The translations under genes were made by a program, and so were the position numbers. Positions 29,752 to 39,025 of a stretch of DNA of 64,000 nucleotides are shown piece after piece. The notes under the pieces were generated by a model, which was not told the DNA's origin, made no database searches, and worked only from the letters and a program-made list of their open reading frames with translations. Origin of the DNA: JAGTVG01 sp942491935. Lineage in GTDB: Bacteria > Bacteroidota > Bacteroidia > Cytophagales > Cyclobacteriaceae. Each line of letters starts with the position of its first letter. Position 1 is the stretch's first letter. Location of the stretch: the NCBI GenBank assembly GCA_942491935.1, contig CALOCZ010000056.1:33957-97956 (forward strand), read 5' to 3'.

Positions 29752-30078
29752 TTAGCGAGATAATTTATAATAGGAAATTTTATTTACTTCAGTTATAAAA
29801 TCTCCTTGTCTTATAAGTTGAGTAAACTTTTCATCTTTTTTATTCCTGGTTTCATATACAAGTTGATCAGAACTATTGAAAACTTTGTATACAGAGATAT
29901 CTTTTATCTCAGTTGAATTGGCTTCTAAGATTTCCAAGGCCAATTGTTCAGTTTGGAATTCAATATCGCTTCCTTCTTCACTTCCATTTATATCGGCATA
30001 GCTAAAGTTGTTGATAGAAACTATAACCGCTATAATAATACCCAGAATTAATATTGTCTTTCTTTTCATTTCCTTCAT
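29752..30078 (-). CDS. Small secreted protein of unknown function
   Basis: The protein of about 108 residues begins with a signal peptide (MKRKTILILGIIIAVIVSI) ending near YADING. The mature part is charged and mostly helical or mixed. I recognise no family. I chose the ATG at 30078, with another in-frame ATG at 30069; an in-frame ATG at 30114 would put a non-hydrophobic stretch ahead of the signal peptide. A terminator follows the stop codon. Confidence 0.55.
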   Translation of the reverse strand: MKEMKRKTILILGIIIAVIVSINNFSYADINGSEEGSDIEFQTEQLALEILEANSTEIKDISVYKVFNSSDQLVYETRNKKDEKFTQLIRQGDFITEVNKISYYKLSR

Positions 30079-30231
30079 GGCACAGGAATTTACGCATAGA
30101 GTTCCAATTGCCATGCCAAAAAAAATAGATTACTGTAAATCAAGAAGTTACCAATTTTCAGATAATATTGAATTTAGAATCATGTTCAATAATGAACGTT
30201 TATTGGACGTGATTGTACTTATTAGATACTT

Positions 30232-30810
30232 CTATTTTATCCATTTAACTTTGTCATCGATAGGCTCCCGCCTTCCTTCAGGTACGTTTTTGGGTATGCC
30301 TATATATAAAAATCCCAACAACTTATCATTTAAATTCAAACCAAAAAATTCTTTCGCACTTTCAATGTAGGTTATGCCGCCAGATCCCCAATAACATCCG
30401 ATTCCATAAGCAGAAGCTGTTAGATACATATTTTGAACCGCACAGGCAACAGCCTCAACCTCCTCAATTTCAGGAAGCCTCTCTTTAGGATCCCTTCTCA
30501 TTCCAATTGATATTATATGCGAAGCCAATAAAGGTTTAGTCTTAAGCATTTCGAATTTGGATTCCAAAAAATTACCAGCCTTAGTACTGATATTTTTATA
30601 TAATTCAGACTGAAAATCCGCCAGTTTTTTCAAACCATCTCCAGTAAACACACAAAATCTCCAGGGATTAGTAAGCTTATGTGTAGGTGCCCAATTGGCA
30701 TTTTCAAGCATTTGTTTTATTACTTCATCATCTACCCTATCACCTGTATACATATTTGGATATATGGAGCGCCTGTTTCGAATGAGTAAATTGAATTCTG
30801 TTATATTCAT
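30232..30810 (-). CDS. Nitroreductase-family flavoprotein
   Basis: The protein of about 192 residues fits the FMN-dependent nitroreductase family. It has the start RNRRSIYPNMYTG with the FMN-phosphate arginines, the WAPTHKLTNPWRFCVF segment, AVACAVQNMYLTASAYGIGCYWGSGG, and the LGFLYIGIP strand. Such enzymes reduce nitro compounds or quinones with NAD(P)H. I chose the ATG at 30810 (MNITEFNLLI) because the extra 22 residues from the ATG at 30876 look unrelated to the fold. Confidence 0.88.
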   Translation of the reverse strand: MNITEFNLLIRNRRSIYPNMYTGDRVDDEVIKQMLENANWAPTHKLTNPWRFCVFTGDGLKKLADFQSELYKNISTKAGNFLESKFEMLKTKPLLASHIISIGMRRDPKERLPEIEEVEAVACAVQNMYLTASAYGIGCYWGSGGITYIESAKEFFGLNLNDKLLGFLYIGIPKNVPEGRREPIDDKVKWIK

Positions 30811-30916
30811 ATTATTTTGTATTGAATCCCAATAATTCTTATATGTTGTGATAATGCAAATAAGAATTTTTTTCATTGTATTTCAATGATATTTTCTATT
30901 TGTTAATATCCTTATA

Positions 30917-30924
30917 TAATTTTG
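30917..30924 (+). promoter_or_regulatory. Bacteroidota-type -7 element upstream of the aminotransferase
   Basis: TAATTTTG matches TAnnTTTG and ends 25 bases before the ATG. A TTTG lies only 14 bases further upstream, closer than the usual 19, so the -33 half is doubtful. Confidence 0.42.
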
Positions 30925-30949
30925 ACGCTTCTGATCTAAAAAAATAAAT

Positions 30950-32254
30950 ATGAGGCAACCATTATTACGTGAAGGGGCAAGTGAGTTAACTTATGAGATT
31001 CGAGGTATTGTAAAAAAGGCCCACCAGGTTGAGAAATTGGGGCAAAAGATATTTTGGGAAAATATAGGCGATCCTGTTCAAAAAAATATGAGTTTACCTT
31101 CCTGGATCAAAGATATTATAGTTTCTCTAGTTGAAAATAACGACACTTATAGTTACAGCGATTCAAAGGGTGTCCTTGAGACAAGAGAGTTCCTGGCTAC
31201 TTTAAACAATAAAAAGGGAGGGACACAGATTACAGAAGAAGATATCTTGTTCTTCAATGGGCTTGGGGATGCCATAGCAAAACTATATCAGTACCTAATC
31301 CCATCTTCAAGGATAATTGGACCATCTCCTGCTTATTCAACTCATTCCTCTGCTGAAGCAGCCCATGCCAATACACACCCACTAACTTATAGCTTAAATC
31401 CAAATGATAACTGGTATCCGGATATGGATGACCTGTATATGCAGGTAAAGTATAATCCAAACATAGTAGGTATACTTATTATAAATCCTGATAATCCAAC
31501 TGGGATGGTATACCCCAAATTTATACTTGACAGATTTGTTGAGATAGCCAAGGAATTCAATCTCTTTCTGATATGTGACGAGATATATATGAATGTAACC
31601 TATAACGGAGCATCAAATTATACTCTGGCAGAATATATTCAGGACGTTCCCGGGATATCTTTAAAAGGCATATCGAAAGAAATGCCATGGCCAGGGGGAA
31701 GATGTGGCTGGATGGAGTTTTATAATCGAAAAACGAAACCGGAATTTGACCGGTTATGTGAAACCCTGGAGAATGCCAAAATGATAGAGGTAAGTTCTAC
31801 AAAACTCCCGCAACTGGCAATACCCCTGATAATGCAGGATCCACGATATCCTGATTATCTTAAAAATCAAAGTGAGAAGATAGGCAAAAGAAGCAATCTA
31901 ATAAAAGAGATGCTGAGTTCAGTAAAAGGAATTAAATTCAATGAAACATTCGGAGCGTTTTATAATACAATAATCTTTGAAGAAGGTGTATTAAATTATA
32001 AACAATTCATGAAGATCAAAAATCCGGAAATTCAAAGGCTTGTAGAATCCTGGGTGGAAGAAGAGGTAATCAATTTTGATCAACGATTTGTTTATTATTT
32101 ACTTGGATCGAAGGGAGTTTGTGTAGTGCCGATTTCATCGTTTTGCTCTGATCTACTTGGCTTCAGGATTACTTTGCTGGAAGAAAATGAAGAATTACTG
32201 AAAAATATATTCAATAAAATCAAAGATGGATTAAACGAATATCTCAATTCATGA
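30950..32254 (+). CDS. PLP-dependent class I/II aminotransferase
   Basis: The 434-residue protein has the fold-type I aminotransferase motifs: NPDNPTGMVYP (179-189), ICDEIYMN with Asp210 pairing the cofactor nitrogen, the Schiff-base Lys243 in LKGISKEMPWPGGR, and a C-terminal FRITLLEE region with the carboxylate-binding Arg. The sequence SKEMPWPGGRCGW is unlike classical AspC, so the substrate is uncertain. The gene stands alone with its own probable promoter. Confidence 0.88.
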   Translation: MRQPLLREGASELTYEIRGIVKKAHQVEKLGQKIFWENIGDPVQKNMSLPSWIKDIIVSLVENNDTYSYSDSKGVLETREFLATLNNKKGGTQITEEDILFFNGLGDAIAKLYQYLIPSSRIIGPSPAYSTHSSAEAAHANTHPLTYSLNPNDNWYPDMDDLYMQVKYNPNIVGILIINPDNPTGMVYPKFILDRFVEIAKEFNLFLICDEIYMNVTYNGASNYTLAEYIQDVPGISLKGISKEMPWPGGRCGWMEFYNRKTKPEFDRLCETLENAKMIEVSSTKLPQLAIPLIMQDPRYPDYLKNQSEKIGKRSNLIKEMLSSVKGIKFNETFGAFYNTIIFEEGVLNYKQFMKIKNPEIQRLVESWVEEEVINFDQRFVYYLLGSKGVCVVPISSFCSDLLGFRITLLEENEELLKNIFNKIKDGLNEYLNS

Positions 32255-32371
32255 CTCAATCGATCTAATGGTCTCTCAATATTTAAAACAAGAAAAGATC
32301 ACACTCTTTATTCCATAGTCTAACACCGGATCTTAGACTATATTAAGAGAATTAAAAATAAAACTCATAAA

Positions 32372-32406
32372 AACAAAAACAGGATCAATTTGGCATTGAC
32401 CCTGTT
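32372..32406 (-). terminator. Rho-independent terminator after the 32459 gene
   Basis: On the minus strand ACAGGGTCAAT pairs with ATTGATCCTGT, with one mismatch, and runs into a T-rich tract. It lies about 50 bases beyond the stop codon of the small secreted protein gene. Confidence 0.75.
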
Positions 32407-32458
32407 AATTCATTAATTATTTTGGATGGAATAACCGCATCACCTGTTAAGAATAAAC

Positions 32459-32863
32459 TCAGGTTTCCATTTTCATAATCCTGGCTATTTTCGACTGTAA
32501 GCCTGAATAATTAAAATTATTATCTTCCTCAAGTCCAACTTTTATAGCCTCCAGATAAAATTCCCCAGCCTTATTTGGCAGTTTATTCTTCATGTAATAA
32601 TCTCCTTTAATTTCCAGGTTGTAAGACGATTTCTTTATTTCCAAAGACTTATCAATCCATTCAGCTACTTCTTTATTCACAATGTTTTTCTTGATACATT
32701 GCTCTGCACAGGAAGCCAGGGTATACCAATCATCCGGAGCGGATTCCAGAACAATATCTCTATTCTTATTCAGTATTTTGTCGGTTTTTCCATCGGAAGA
32801 ATACGCGTATAAACTAACGCCACAAACCAATAAAACCATAAAAAATCTTACTATATGCTTCAT
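32459..32863 (-). CDS. Small secreted helical protein
   Basis: The 134-residue protein has a signal peptide (about residues 1-22) and a helical mature part. The segments EWIDKSLEIKKSSYNLEIKG and NKAGEFYLEAIKVG look like TPR-type hairpins. Such a helical tail is found at the C-terminus of DUF2911-type proteins in Bacteroidota, so this could be a stand-alone relative. The resemblance is by eye only. A strong terminator follows. Confidence 0.6.
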   Translation of the reverse strand: MKHIVRFFMVLLVCGVSLYAYSSDGKTDKILNKNRDIVLESAPDDWYTLASCAEQCIKKNIVNKEVAEWIDKSLEIKKSSYNLEIKGDYYMKNKLPNKAGEFYLEAIKVGLEEDNNFNYSGLQSKIARIMKMET

Positions 32864-33160
32864 ATCAAAATATTTATTGGGTTAACACTTTATTTATCTG
32901 CTATTGGTAAATGCCAACGATATGCCAGAATAAATAAATGGTTGAGGGACAGTAAATTGCAGGAATAACCAGGTTCAAATAAATGAATAATGTGTGCGAA
33001 AAAAGTACAAAAAGGTGTTCCTTTTTGCACACAAGAATAATAAAATAATGTAATTTTTTGAAAAAAGACACCCAAATTGGGGTATATTTTAAACAATTTA
33101 TAATAATTCGACTCCTTTATTAGAACACTGGCAATTTCGCAGATTGATTAGTGGAATTAA
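32864..33160. other. Intergenic region with one hairpin
   Basis: The 297-base gap between two minus-strand genes holds a hairpin at 33009-33026 (AAAAAGG, loop TGTT, CCTTTTT). It may end transcription of the acyltransferase gene. A 68-codon open frame inside has no signal, motif or composition of a gene. Confidence 0.5.
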
Positions 33161-34306
33161 CTAAAACTGTGTAAATCGAATTTTGTTTTTAACAGGATTG
33201 GCATATATTGATAAAAGACGGGTCCTCTCATCAATGTCATACATTTTGTTTTGTTCCAACCTGGAGTCAATATATTGAATAAATTTTTGTCTTTCTTCCT
33301 CCAAGTATCTTTCTTCAAACGTGTCCATGCCCATTAGCAAGTCATAAGCAATATAATTTGTAGGCCATAACTTAATACTGCATTGAATTTGCTCATCGAT
33401 TTTGGCCGCCAATGCGGAAAATTGCTCCTTGGCCGTTTCATGATGCAAAATATCATCAAACTCGTCCCGAATAACATTTCCTACGCTCAAATGAATCCTT
33501 CCTTTAAATCCAGTTAAGCCTGTAACCATACTGACCTCATCCTCTTTTTTGTTTTTCTTATAGTGTAGGCTTCTTTCTTTCGCTATGCTTTCTTTGACTT
33601 TTAGTATATCACAGGGATCATACTCATATGAAATCGCAATGGGTAAGAGGTTCAAAGACTTCAAGTATTCGAATTTGTCTTCATCCCCTCCATATGCAAG
33701 CATTTTCAATAGACTTACCTGGGTAACATCATTGCCATCTTTTGCCCTACCTTCCCTCTGCGCAATCCAAACCGATTCTTTATCATCGATTATTGTTTTC
33801 TTGATGTAGTTAGACAAGCGTTGAGAATAATAATATGCTTCTTTCCCTGATGGCGACCGATGAACAATAAAACTTTTATTCAAACGTGCAAGGTCCTTTA
33901 TCCATTCTTTATGTAGCAAATTATCACCGATTGCAACTTTTGTTGTATTAAATCCATTCTCATAAAGCAACATATTTAATACCGAAGGATCGAGTATAAT
34001 ATCATGATGATTGGAAATAAATAAATTGGGTATGCCTCTTTTTAATTTATCAAAACCGGAATGCGTTAATTCTGTAGATGTATCTTCCGTTAATTTCTTT
34101 AAAATGGGATAGATAACTTTAGTTTGAAAATCATGTAGGTTGTTAATTCGCTTGAATATCTCCTTTAACATTTCAGGATCCTTACCGGTGAAGAATCGTT
34201 TTACCAGAACATCATAAAATCTCAGATCCAGTACTTTCTCCACCAGAGCACTAACCTCATGATCTTCATAAGGGCGTATGTCATCATATTTATGGACGTC
34301 AATCAT
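33161..34306 (-). CDS. Glycerol-phosphate-type acyltransferase (PlsC superfamily)
   Basis: The 381-residue protein has the acyltransferase motif I as H101-D-I-I-L-D106 within FISNHHDIILDPS. The downstream motifs IVHRSPSGKEAYYYS and WIAQREGRAKDG fit the PlsC-like phosphate-binding loop (EGRAKDG in place of the usual EGTRS). It probably transfers fatty acyl groups during membrane lipid synthesis. It is longer than plain PlsC, like the family found in marine Bacteroidota. The substrate is not resolved. Confidence 0.82.
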   Translation of the reverse strand: MIDVHKYDDIRPYEDHEVSALVEKVLDLRFYDVLVKRFFTGKDPEMLKEIFKRINNLHDFQTKVIYPILKKLTEDTSTELTHSGFDKLKRGIPNLFISNHHDIILDPSVLNMLLYENGFNTTKVAIGDNLLHKEWIKDLARLNKSFIVHRSPSGKEAYYYSQRLSNYIKKTIIDDKESVWIAQREGRAKDGNDVTQVSLLKMLAYGGDEDKFEYLKSLNLLPIAISYEYDPCDILKVKESIAKERSLHYKKNKKEDEVSMVTGLTGFKGRIHLSVGNVIRDEFDDILHHETAKEQFSALAAKIDEQIQCSIKLWPTNYIAYDLLMGMDTFEERYLEEERQKFIQYIDSRLEQNKMYDIDERTRLLSIYANPVKNKIRFTQF

Positions 34307-34407
34307 TAAAGATAAATATCCCGCTAATTAAACCCATGTATTTATATAATTCAAATTTTATTCCTTTATAATATATTAATAATTAAAATTGGAACTGAAT
34401 ATTCAAA

Positions 34408-36111
34408 TTAATCCAATTGTTTTCCTTCAATTTTAGTTTTAACAATTTTAAGTATCTGCGATTCTTTTTTTAAAGCCTGATCCTTCACTTTTTTGCTTTC
34501 TGCTAAAATCTTATCGGTATATTTTTTATCATCCAGGCTCTGACAATTTATTTTTACGTTCAGATATGCACCCAGGACTGCAGTTCTGGCACATGCAACA
34601 CCGACCCCTACATCTGATATCGAACTTTTAAGGCCTTTGATTGCCATTTGCTTCAATATATTCATGGAACTATAAGCCAGTTTCAAAACTCTGTATGGAA
34701 CCTCTATAGCTTCTTTTGTAGCCTTCTCAATAGCTACCTTTCTAATTTCCTGATCCTGCTGGGTAGATTTTGGCAACCTCATGGCTTGTATTATAGCGTC
34801 AAATGCATTTGTGTCTTCATCCACAAGCGATAGCAGCTTATGTAGTATTTCCTGACCTTTTTCAGCCTGATTGGAATATTCTTCCCATTTGTGATCCCAA
34901 CCTCTCTTATGTGCCGAAAGGTTTGCAACCATGGTACCCAGAGCAACTCCCAAAGCGCCTACGTAAGCTGAAATACTTCCTCCTCCAGGGGCAGGTGCTT
35001 CAGCGGCAGTTAGTTCCACAAAATTAGTAAGGTTTCTTGATACCAGATCATTCTGATTCGTACCATCAAGCATATACTCAATAATTCTTGCATTTGGATT
35101 AAAAGGCGTAAGATCATCAAGCCCTAACGATTTAATAGCAATTTTAATTATTTCATGTTCGGGAACGCCCAATGACCTTTTCTGTTTCTTTAAGAAATAC
35201 TTGCCAGCATCCATCATGGCTTTTAGGGGCACCAAACCAATAAGTTCTGACCCGGTCACCCGTATTCCTCTTTTTTCAGCACATCTGCAAGCCTCATCGA
35301 AAGCTATATGGATAGGCGTTTCAATGATATTGGTTAAATTCAATGACAATTGTGCAATTCCGTATTCTTCTATATACCATCCAATGCCTTTAACATGCTT
35401 TAGAGAACCTGGTACATAAACAGGATCTCCCTTTTTATTCTTGACTATCTCTCCGGTTAAAGGATCACCTGTTCTTTTTATCCTTCCTTTTTCACGAATA
35501 TCGAAAGCTATGGCATTAGCACGACGTGTAGACGTAGTATTTAGGTTAATATTGTAAGCTACAAGAAAATCTCTAGCTCCAATAGCTGTAGCCCCTGTTC
35601 TTGCATTAAACTGTGAAGGTCCAAAATCTGGTTCCCATTCCGGCTCATTCAGTTTCTTTTTTAGTCCCTCATATTCCCCAGATCGGCAATAGGCCAGATT
35701 ACGTCGTTCAGGCTTCTTGGCAGCATATTCATAATAATATCCCGGAATACCCAGTTCAGCACCTACCCTGTATCCGAGAGAATGGGCATGTTCAATCACC
35801 TCCTCCATCCTTATGTTTGATATGGGAACCAATGGACATACATCAGTTGCTCCCATCCGGGGATGCTCTCCAAGGTGTAAACGCATATCAATTATTTCAC
35901 TTGCTTTTTTAATTCCCCTGAATGCAGCTTCTATCACTGATTCGGGATCACCAATAAACGTGACAACCGTCCGGTTGGTAGCTTTTCCTGGATCAACATT
36001 CAGTAACTTTACCCCCTTTATTTTTGCAATAGAATCCGTTATTTGTCTGATCTTATCCTTATCTCTCCCCTCACTAAAATTTGGAACGCATTCAATTAAT
36101 TGTCTTTTCAT
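34408..36111 (-). CDS. ftcD: Fused glutamate formimidoyltransferase and formimidoyl-THF cyclodeaminase
   Basis: This bifunctional enzyme moves the formimino group from N-formimino-L-glutamate to tetrahydrofolate and then cyclises it with release of ammonia, ending histidine breakdown at glutamate. The 567-residue protein has the formiminotransferase half (residues 1 to about 330; start ECVPNFSEGRD; LGEHPRMGATDVCPLVPI). The cyclodeaminase half (about 370-567) carries AAPAPGGGSISAYVGALGVALG. The fusion is known from animals and some Bacteroidota. It is the last gene of the hut operon, 5 bases after hutI. Confidence 0.95.
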   Translation of the reverse strand: MKRQLIECVPNFSEGRDKDKIRQITDSIAKIKGVKLLNVDPGKATNRTVVTFIGDPESVIEAAFRGIKKASEIIDMRLHLGEHPRMGATDVCPLVPISNIRMEEVIEHAHSLGYRVGAELGIPGYYYEYAAKKPERRNLAYCRSGEYEGLKKKLNEPEWEPDFGPSQFNARTGATAIGARDFLVAYNINLNTTSTRRANAIAFDIREKGRIKRTGDPLTGEIVKNKKGDPVYVPGSLKHVKGIGWYIEEYGIAQLSLNLTNIIETPIHIAFDEACRCAEKRGIRVTGSELIGLVPLKAMMDAGKYFLKKQKRSLGVPEHEIIKIAIKSLGLDDLTPFNPNARIIEYMLDGTNQNDLVSRNLTNFVELTAAEAPAPGGGSISAYVGALGVALGTMVANLSAHKRGWDHKWEEYSNQAEKGQEILHKLLSLVDEDTNAFDAIIQAMRLPKSTQQDQEIRKVAIEKATKEAIEVPYRVLKLAYSSMNILKQMAIKGLKSSISDVGVGVACARTAVLGAYLNVKINCQSLDDKKYTDKILAESKKVKDQALKKESQILKIVKTKIEGKQLD

Positions 36112-36116
36112 GATGA

Positions 36117-37352
36117 TTATTGAGGTTTTTTAGTAATTAAATTTCCATTCTTCCATATCAGGTCAGGTTTAAGCATACCCTGATTGTATAAAATCTCCCT
36201 ATGATCACCCACAGGGAATGATATCATATCGGCTAGTTTACCCGGACCTATCATTCCCCTGTCATTCATTCCAAGTGCATTTGCTGCCCTAAACGTAATC
36301 CCAGCCATAGTTTCTGCAAATGATAATTTTTCAAAATTTGATAATAAAGCTGACTGCAACAGTAAATCCCCCATAGGTGCCGATCCTGGATTCCAGTCCG
36401 AGGCAATTGCAAGGCATGCACCTGCATCCAGTATCTTTCTGGCCGGTGCAAAATCCCCTGCCAAACCTAAACTGGCTCCCGGGAGGACAACAGCAGTAAC
36501 GTCATTATTGATCAATGCCCTGATATCTTCATCCCGGCTACTTTCCAGGTGATCAGCGCTTATAGCACCAACTGCTGCTGCAACCATAGCTCCGCCAGTT
36601 GTAAATTGATCCGCATGTACTGTAACTGTAAATCCCAGATCTTGCGAAATCTTTAAAAACTTTTGTGATTCCTTTGGCAGGAAAGCATTCTCTTCAATAA
36701 ATATATCAACTCTATTGGAAAGATCCTTTTGCTTGATACTTGGTAAAATATCAGATATTATATAATCCAGATAGGCTTCGTTATTATCAAATTCCTTTGG
36801 CTTAACATGAGCCGCCAGACAGGTAGATACTAGGTCAGGGATTGCTGAATCATTTATAGAAGCAATAACTTCGAGCATTTTTAATTCATCAGGCAAAGAC
36901 AGTCCGTAGCCACTTTTTACTTCAATTGTCGTTATGCCTGCATTAACATGCCGGTCGACCCGCCTGGATGTTTGATCTTTAAGTGAATCAAAATCTGATT
37001 GCCGTGTTTTTTTTACAGTATTATAAATTCCTCCACCATTGGCCAGAATTTCCTGATAAGTCAAACCTTGTATTTTTTGGGAATAATCATTTGCCCTGGA
37101 ACCCGCATAACAAATGTGGGTATGTGCATCTATAAAGCCGGGAGTTAATACTGAAGATGATTCTATTTCCTCTATTGGAACCTTATATTTTTTATTTAAT
37201 GTCTCAAAATCCCCAACTTCAATGATCAGTTCATCCTCGATTATGACTCCGCCATTTTCTACAAAATGCAGCATTGAATCACCTATAGGACCTTTGAGTG
37301 GAAGATGATCCATGGCAACAATTTGCTTGAATGGGCCAATGAGTTTTTTCAT
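36117..37352 (-). CDS. hutI: Imidazolonepropionase
   Basis: HutI hydrolyses imidazolone propionate to N-formimino-L-glutamate, the third step of histidine degradation. The 411-residue metal-dependent amidohydrolase has the zinc-binding DAHTHICY (75-82), KSGYGL in the substrate region, VTVHADQFTTGG with the next metal His, SADHLESS, and the Asp in ASDWNPGSAPMGDLL. All metal ligands are visible. It starts one base after the hutU stop codon and lies 5 bases before ftcD. Confidence 0.96.
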   Translation of the reverse strand: MKKLIGPFKQIVAMDHLPLKGPIGDSMLHFVENGGVIIEDELIIEVGDFETLNKKYKVPIEEIESSSVLTPGFIDAHTHICYAGSRANDYSQKIQGLTYQEILANGGGIYNTVKKTRQSDFDSLKDQTSRRVDRHVNAGITTIEVKSGYGLSLPDELKMLEVIASINDSAIPDLVSTCLAAHVKPKEFDNNEAYLDYIISDILPSIKQKDLSNRVDIFIEENAFLPKESQKFLKISQDLGFTVTVHADQFTTGGAMVAAAVGAISADHLESSRDEDIRALINNDVTAVVLPGASLGLAGDFAPARKILDAGACLAIASDWNPGSAPMGDLLLQSALLSNFEKLSFAETMAGITFRAANALGMNDRGMIGPGKLADMISFPVGDHREILYNQGMLKPDLIWKNGNLITKKPQ

Positions 37353-37353
37353 G

Positions 37354-39025
37354 TTAAACTTTGAGTGAAAACTTTTGTGCTACTTTCTCAGCTATATCAT
37401 AACCTGCATCTGCATGCCTGATCACCCCTAATGCCGGATCGTTTCTTAATACCCTTTTGATGTTTTCTTCAGCTTCCTTAGATCCATCCACGAGTAATAC
37501 CATGCCAGCATGCTGAGAGTATCCCATTCCAACACCTCCCCCATGATGGAAAGATACCCAGGTAGCCCCACTGCTGGTATTGGCCAATAGGTTTAACAAT
37601 GGCCAGTCAGATATTGCATCACTCCCGTCAAGCATACCTTCTGTCTCCCTGTAAGGAGAAGCTACAGATCCACAATCCAGATGGTCCCGCCCAATAACAA
37701 TAGGGGCTTTTAAAGTTCCATTTTTTACAAGTTGGTTAAAGATCAGACCTGCCTTTTCCCGCTCTCCCATTCCTAGCCAGCATATCCTACTTGGAAGTCC
37801 TTGAAAGGCCACTTTTTCCCTTGCCTGCATGATCCAGTTGATCATTTTCTCATTCTCCGGAAAATATTCGATCAGGGCCTTATCGGTTTCATAAATATCC
37901 TTAGGATCTCCTGATAAAGCTGCCCACCGGAAGGGGCCCTTACCTTCACAGAATTGGGGCCTTATGAACTCCGGAACAAATCCTTTATAATTAAAGGCAT
38001 TAAGTTCACCACCCTGTTTTGCAAATTCTCTCAGGTTATTCCCATAATCAAAAGTAATACTGCCCCTGGATTGCATTTCAAGCATAAATCCAACATGCCT
38101 GGCCATACTCTTCAGGGATTTCTCTTTATATAGAATTGGATTTCCCTTTCTAAGTGCATCTGCTTCATCGAGAGAATATCCATTGGGAATGTATCCATTT
38201 AAGGGATCATGGGCAGAAGTTTGATCAGTAAGAATATCAGGAATAATCCCATCCTGTAAGAGCTTCTCAAGTAAATCGCCTATATCTGAAACAACACCTA
38301 TCGATATTGGATTACCATTTTCCTTAGCTTCCAATGCCCAGTCTCTGGCTTCTTCGTAATTGTATGTCATTTTATCAATATAGCGGGTATGAAGTCGTTT
38401 TTCAATCCTTGATGGATCGACATCAGCTCCCAAAAAAGTAGTGCCTGCGATAGTGGCTGCAAGAGGTTGCGCACCACCCATCCCACCTAATCCACCCGAA
38501 ACAAGTAATTTATGCTTTAAATCTCCATTAAAATATTTGTCCCCACAAGCAGCGAAAGTCTCATAGGTTCCCTGTAGAATTCCCTGGGAACCAATATAAA
38601 TCCAACTACCAGCTGTCATCTGACCATACATGATCAGGTCCTTTTTCTTTCAGATGGTTGAAATGTTCCCAATTTGCCCACTTAGGAACCAGATTGCTAT
38701 TTGCAATCAGGACTCTTGGAGCATGAGAATGTGTTGGAATTATTCCTACTGGTTTACCGGATTGTACAAGAAGGCTTTGATCGTCTTCCAACTCCAATAA
38801 TATCTCAATTATTTTCAGGACCGATTCTTTATTTCGGGCAGCCTGTCCGGTACCGCCATACACTATAAGATTCGCTGGATCCTCAGCCACTTCCTCATCC
38901 AGATTGTTTAATAACATTCTTAGTGGAGCTTCTGTCTGCCAGGATTTTGCATTCAGCACATTTCCAGTTGGTGCTTTGTAATACGGGTGTTTGGCAAAGG
39001 CATTAATGAATTCCGAATAATTCAT
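37354..39025 (-). CDS. hutU: Urocanate hydratase, interrupted by one frameshift
   Basis: Urocanase adds water to urocanate in the second step of histidine degradation, using tightly bound NAD+. The gene reads as two pieces: residues 1-139 from 39025 with YGGTGQAARNKES, and the rest from about 38631 with MYGQMTAGSWIYIGSQG, GGLGGMGGAQPLA and the catalytic CGSVASPYRETEGM region. The pieces join at a GG pair at 38637-38638 that should be a single base (restoring KGLIMYGQMTAG). The repaired protein is 556 residues, the normal length. There are no other lesions, so a sequencing error is more likely than a real break. It lies between hutH (23-base overlap) and hutI. Confidence 0.93.

Noticed and set aside
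32890..33096. 68-codon open frame in the 32864-33160 gap
   Set aside because: No signal, motif, promoter or gene-like composition, and it covers a hairpin.
38606..38660. Programmed frameshift in hutU
   Set aside because: No slippery heptamer or downstream structure is evident, and the family is not known for recoding.
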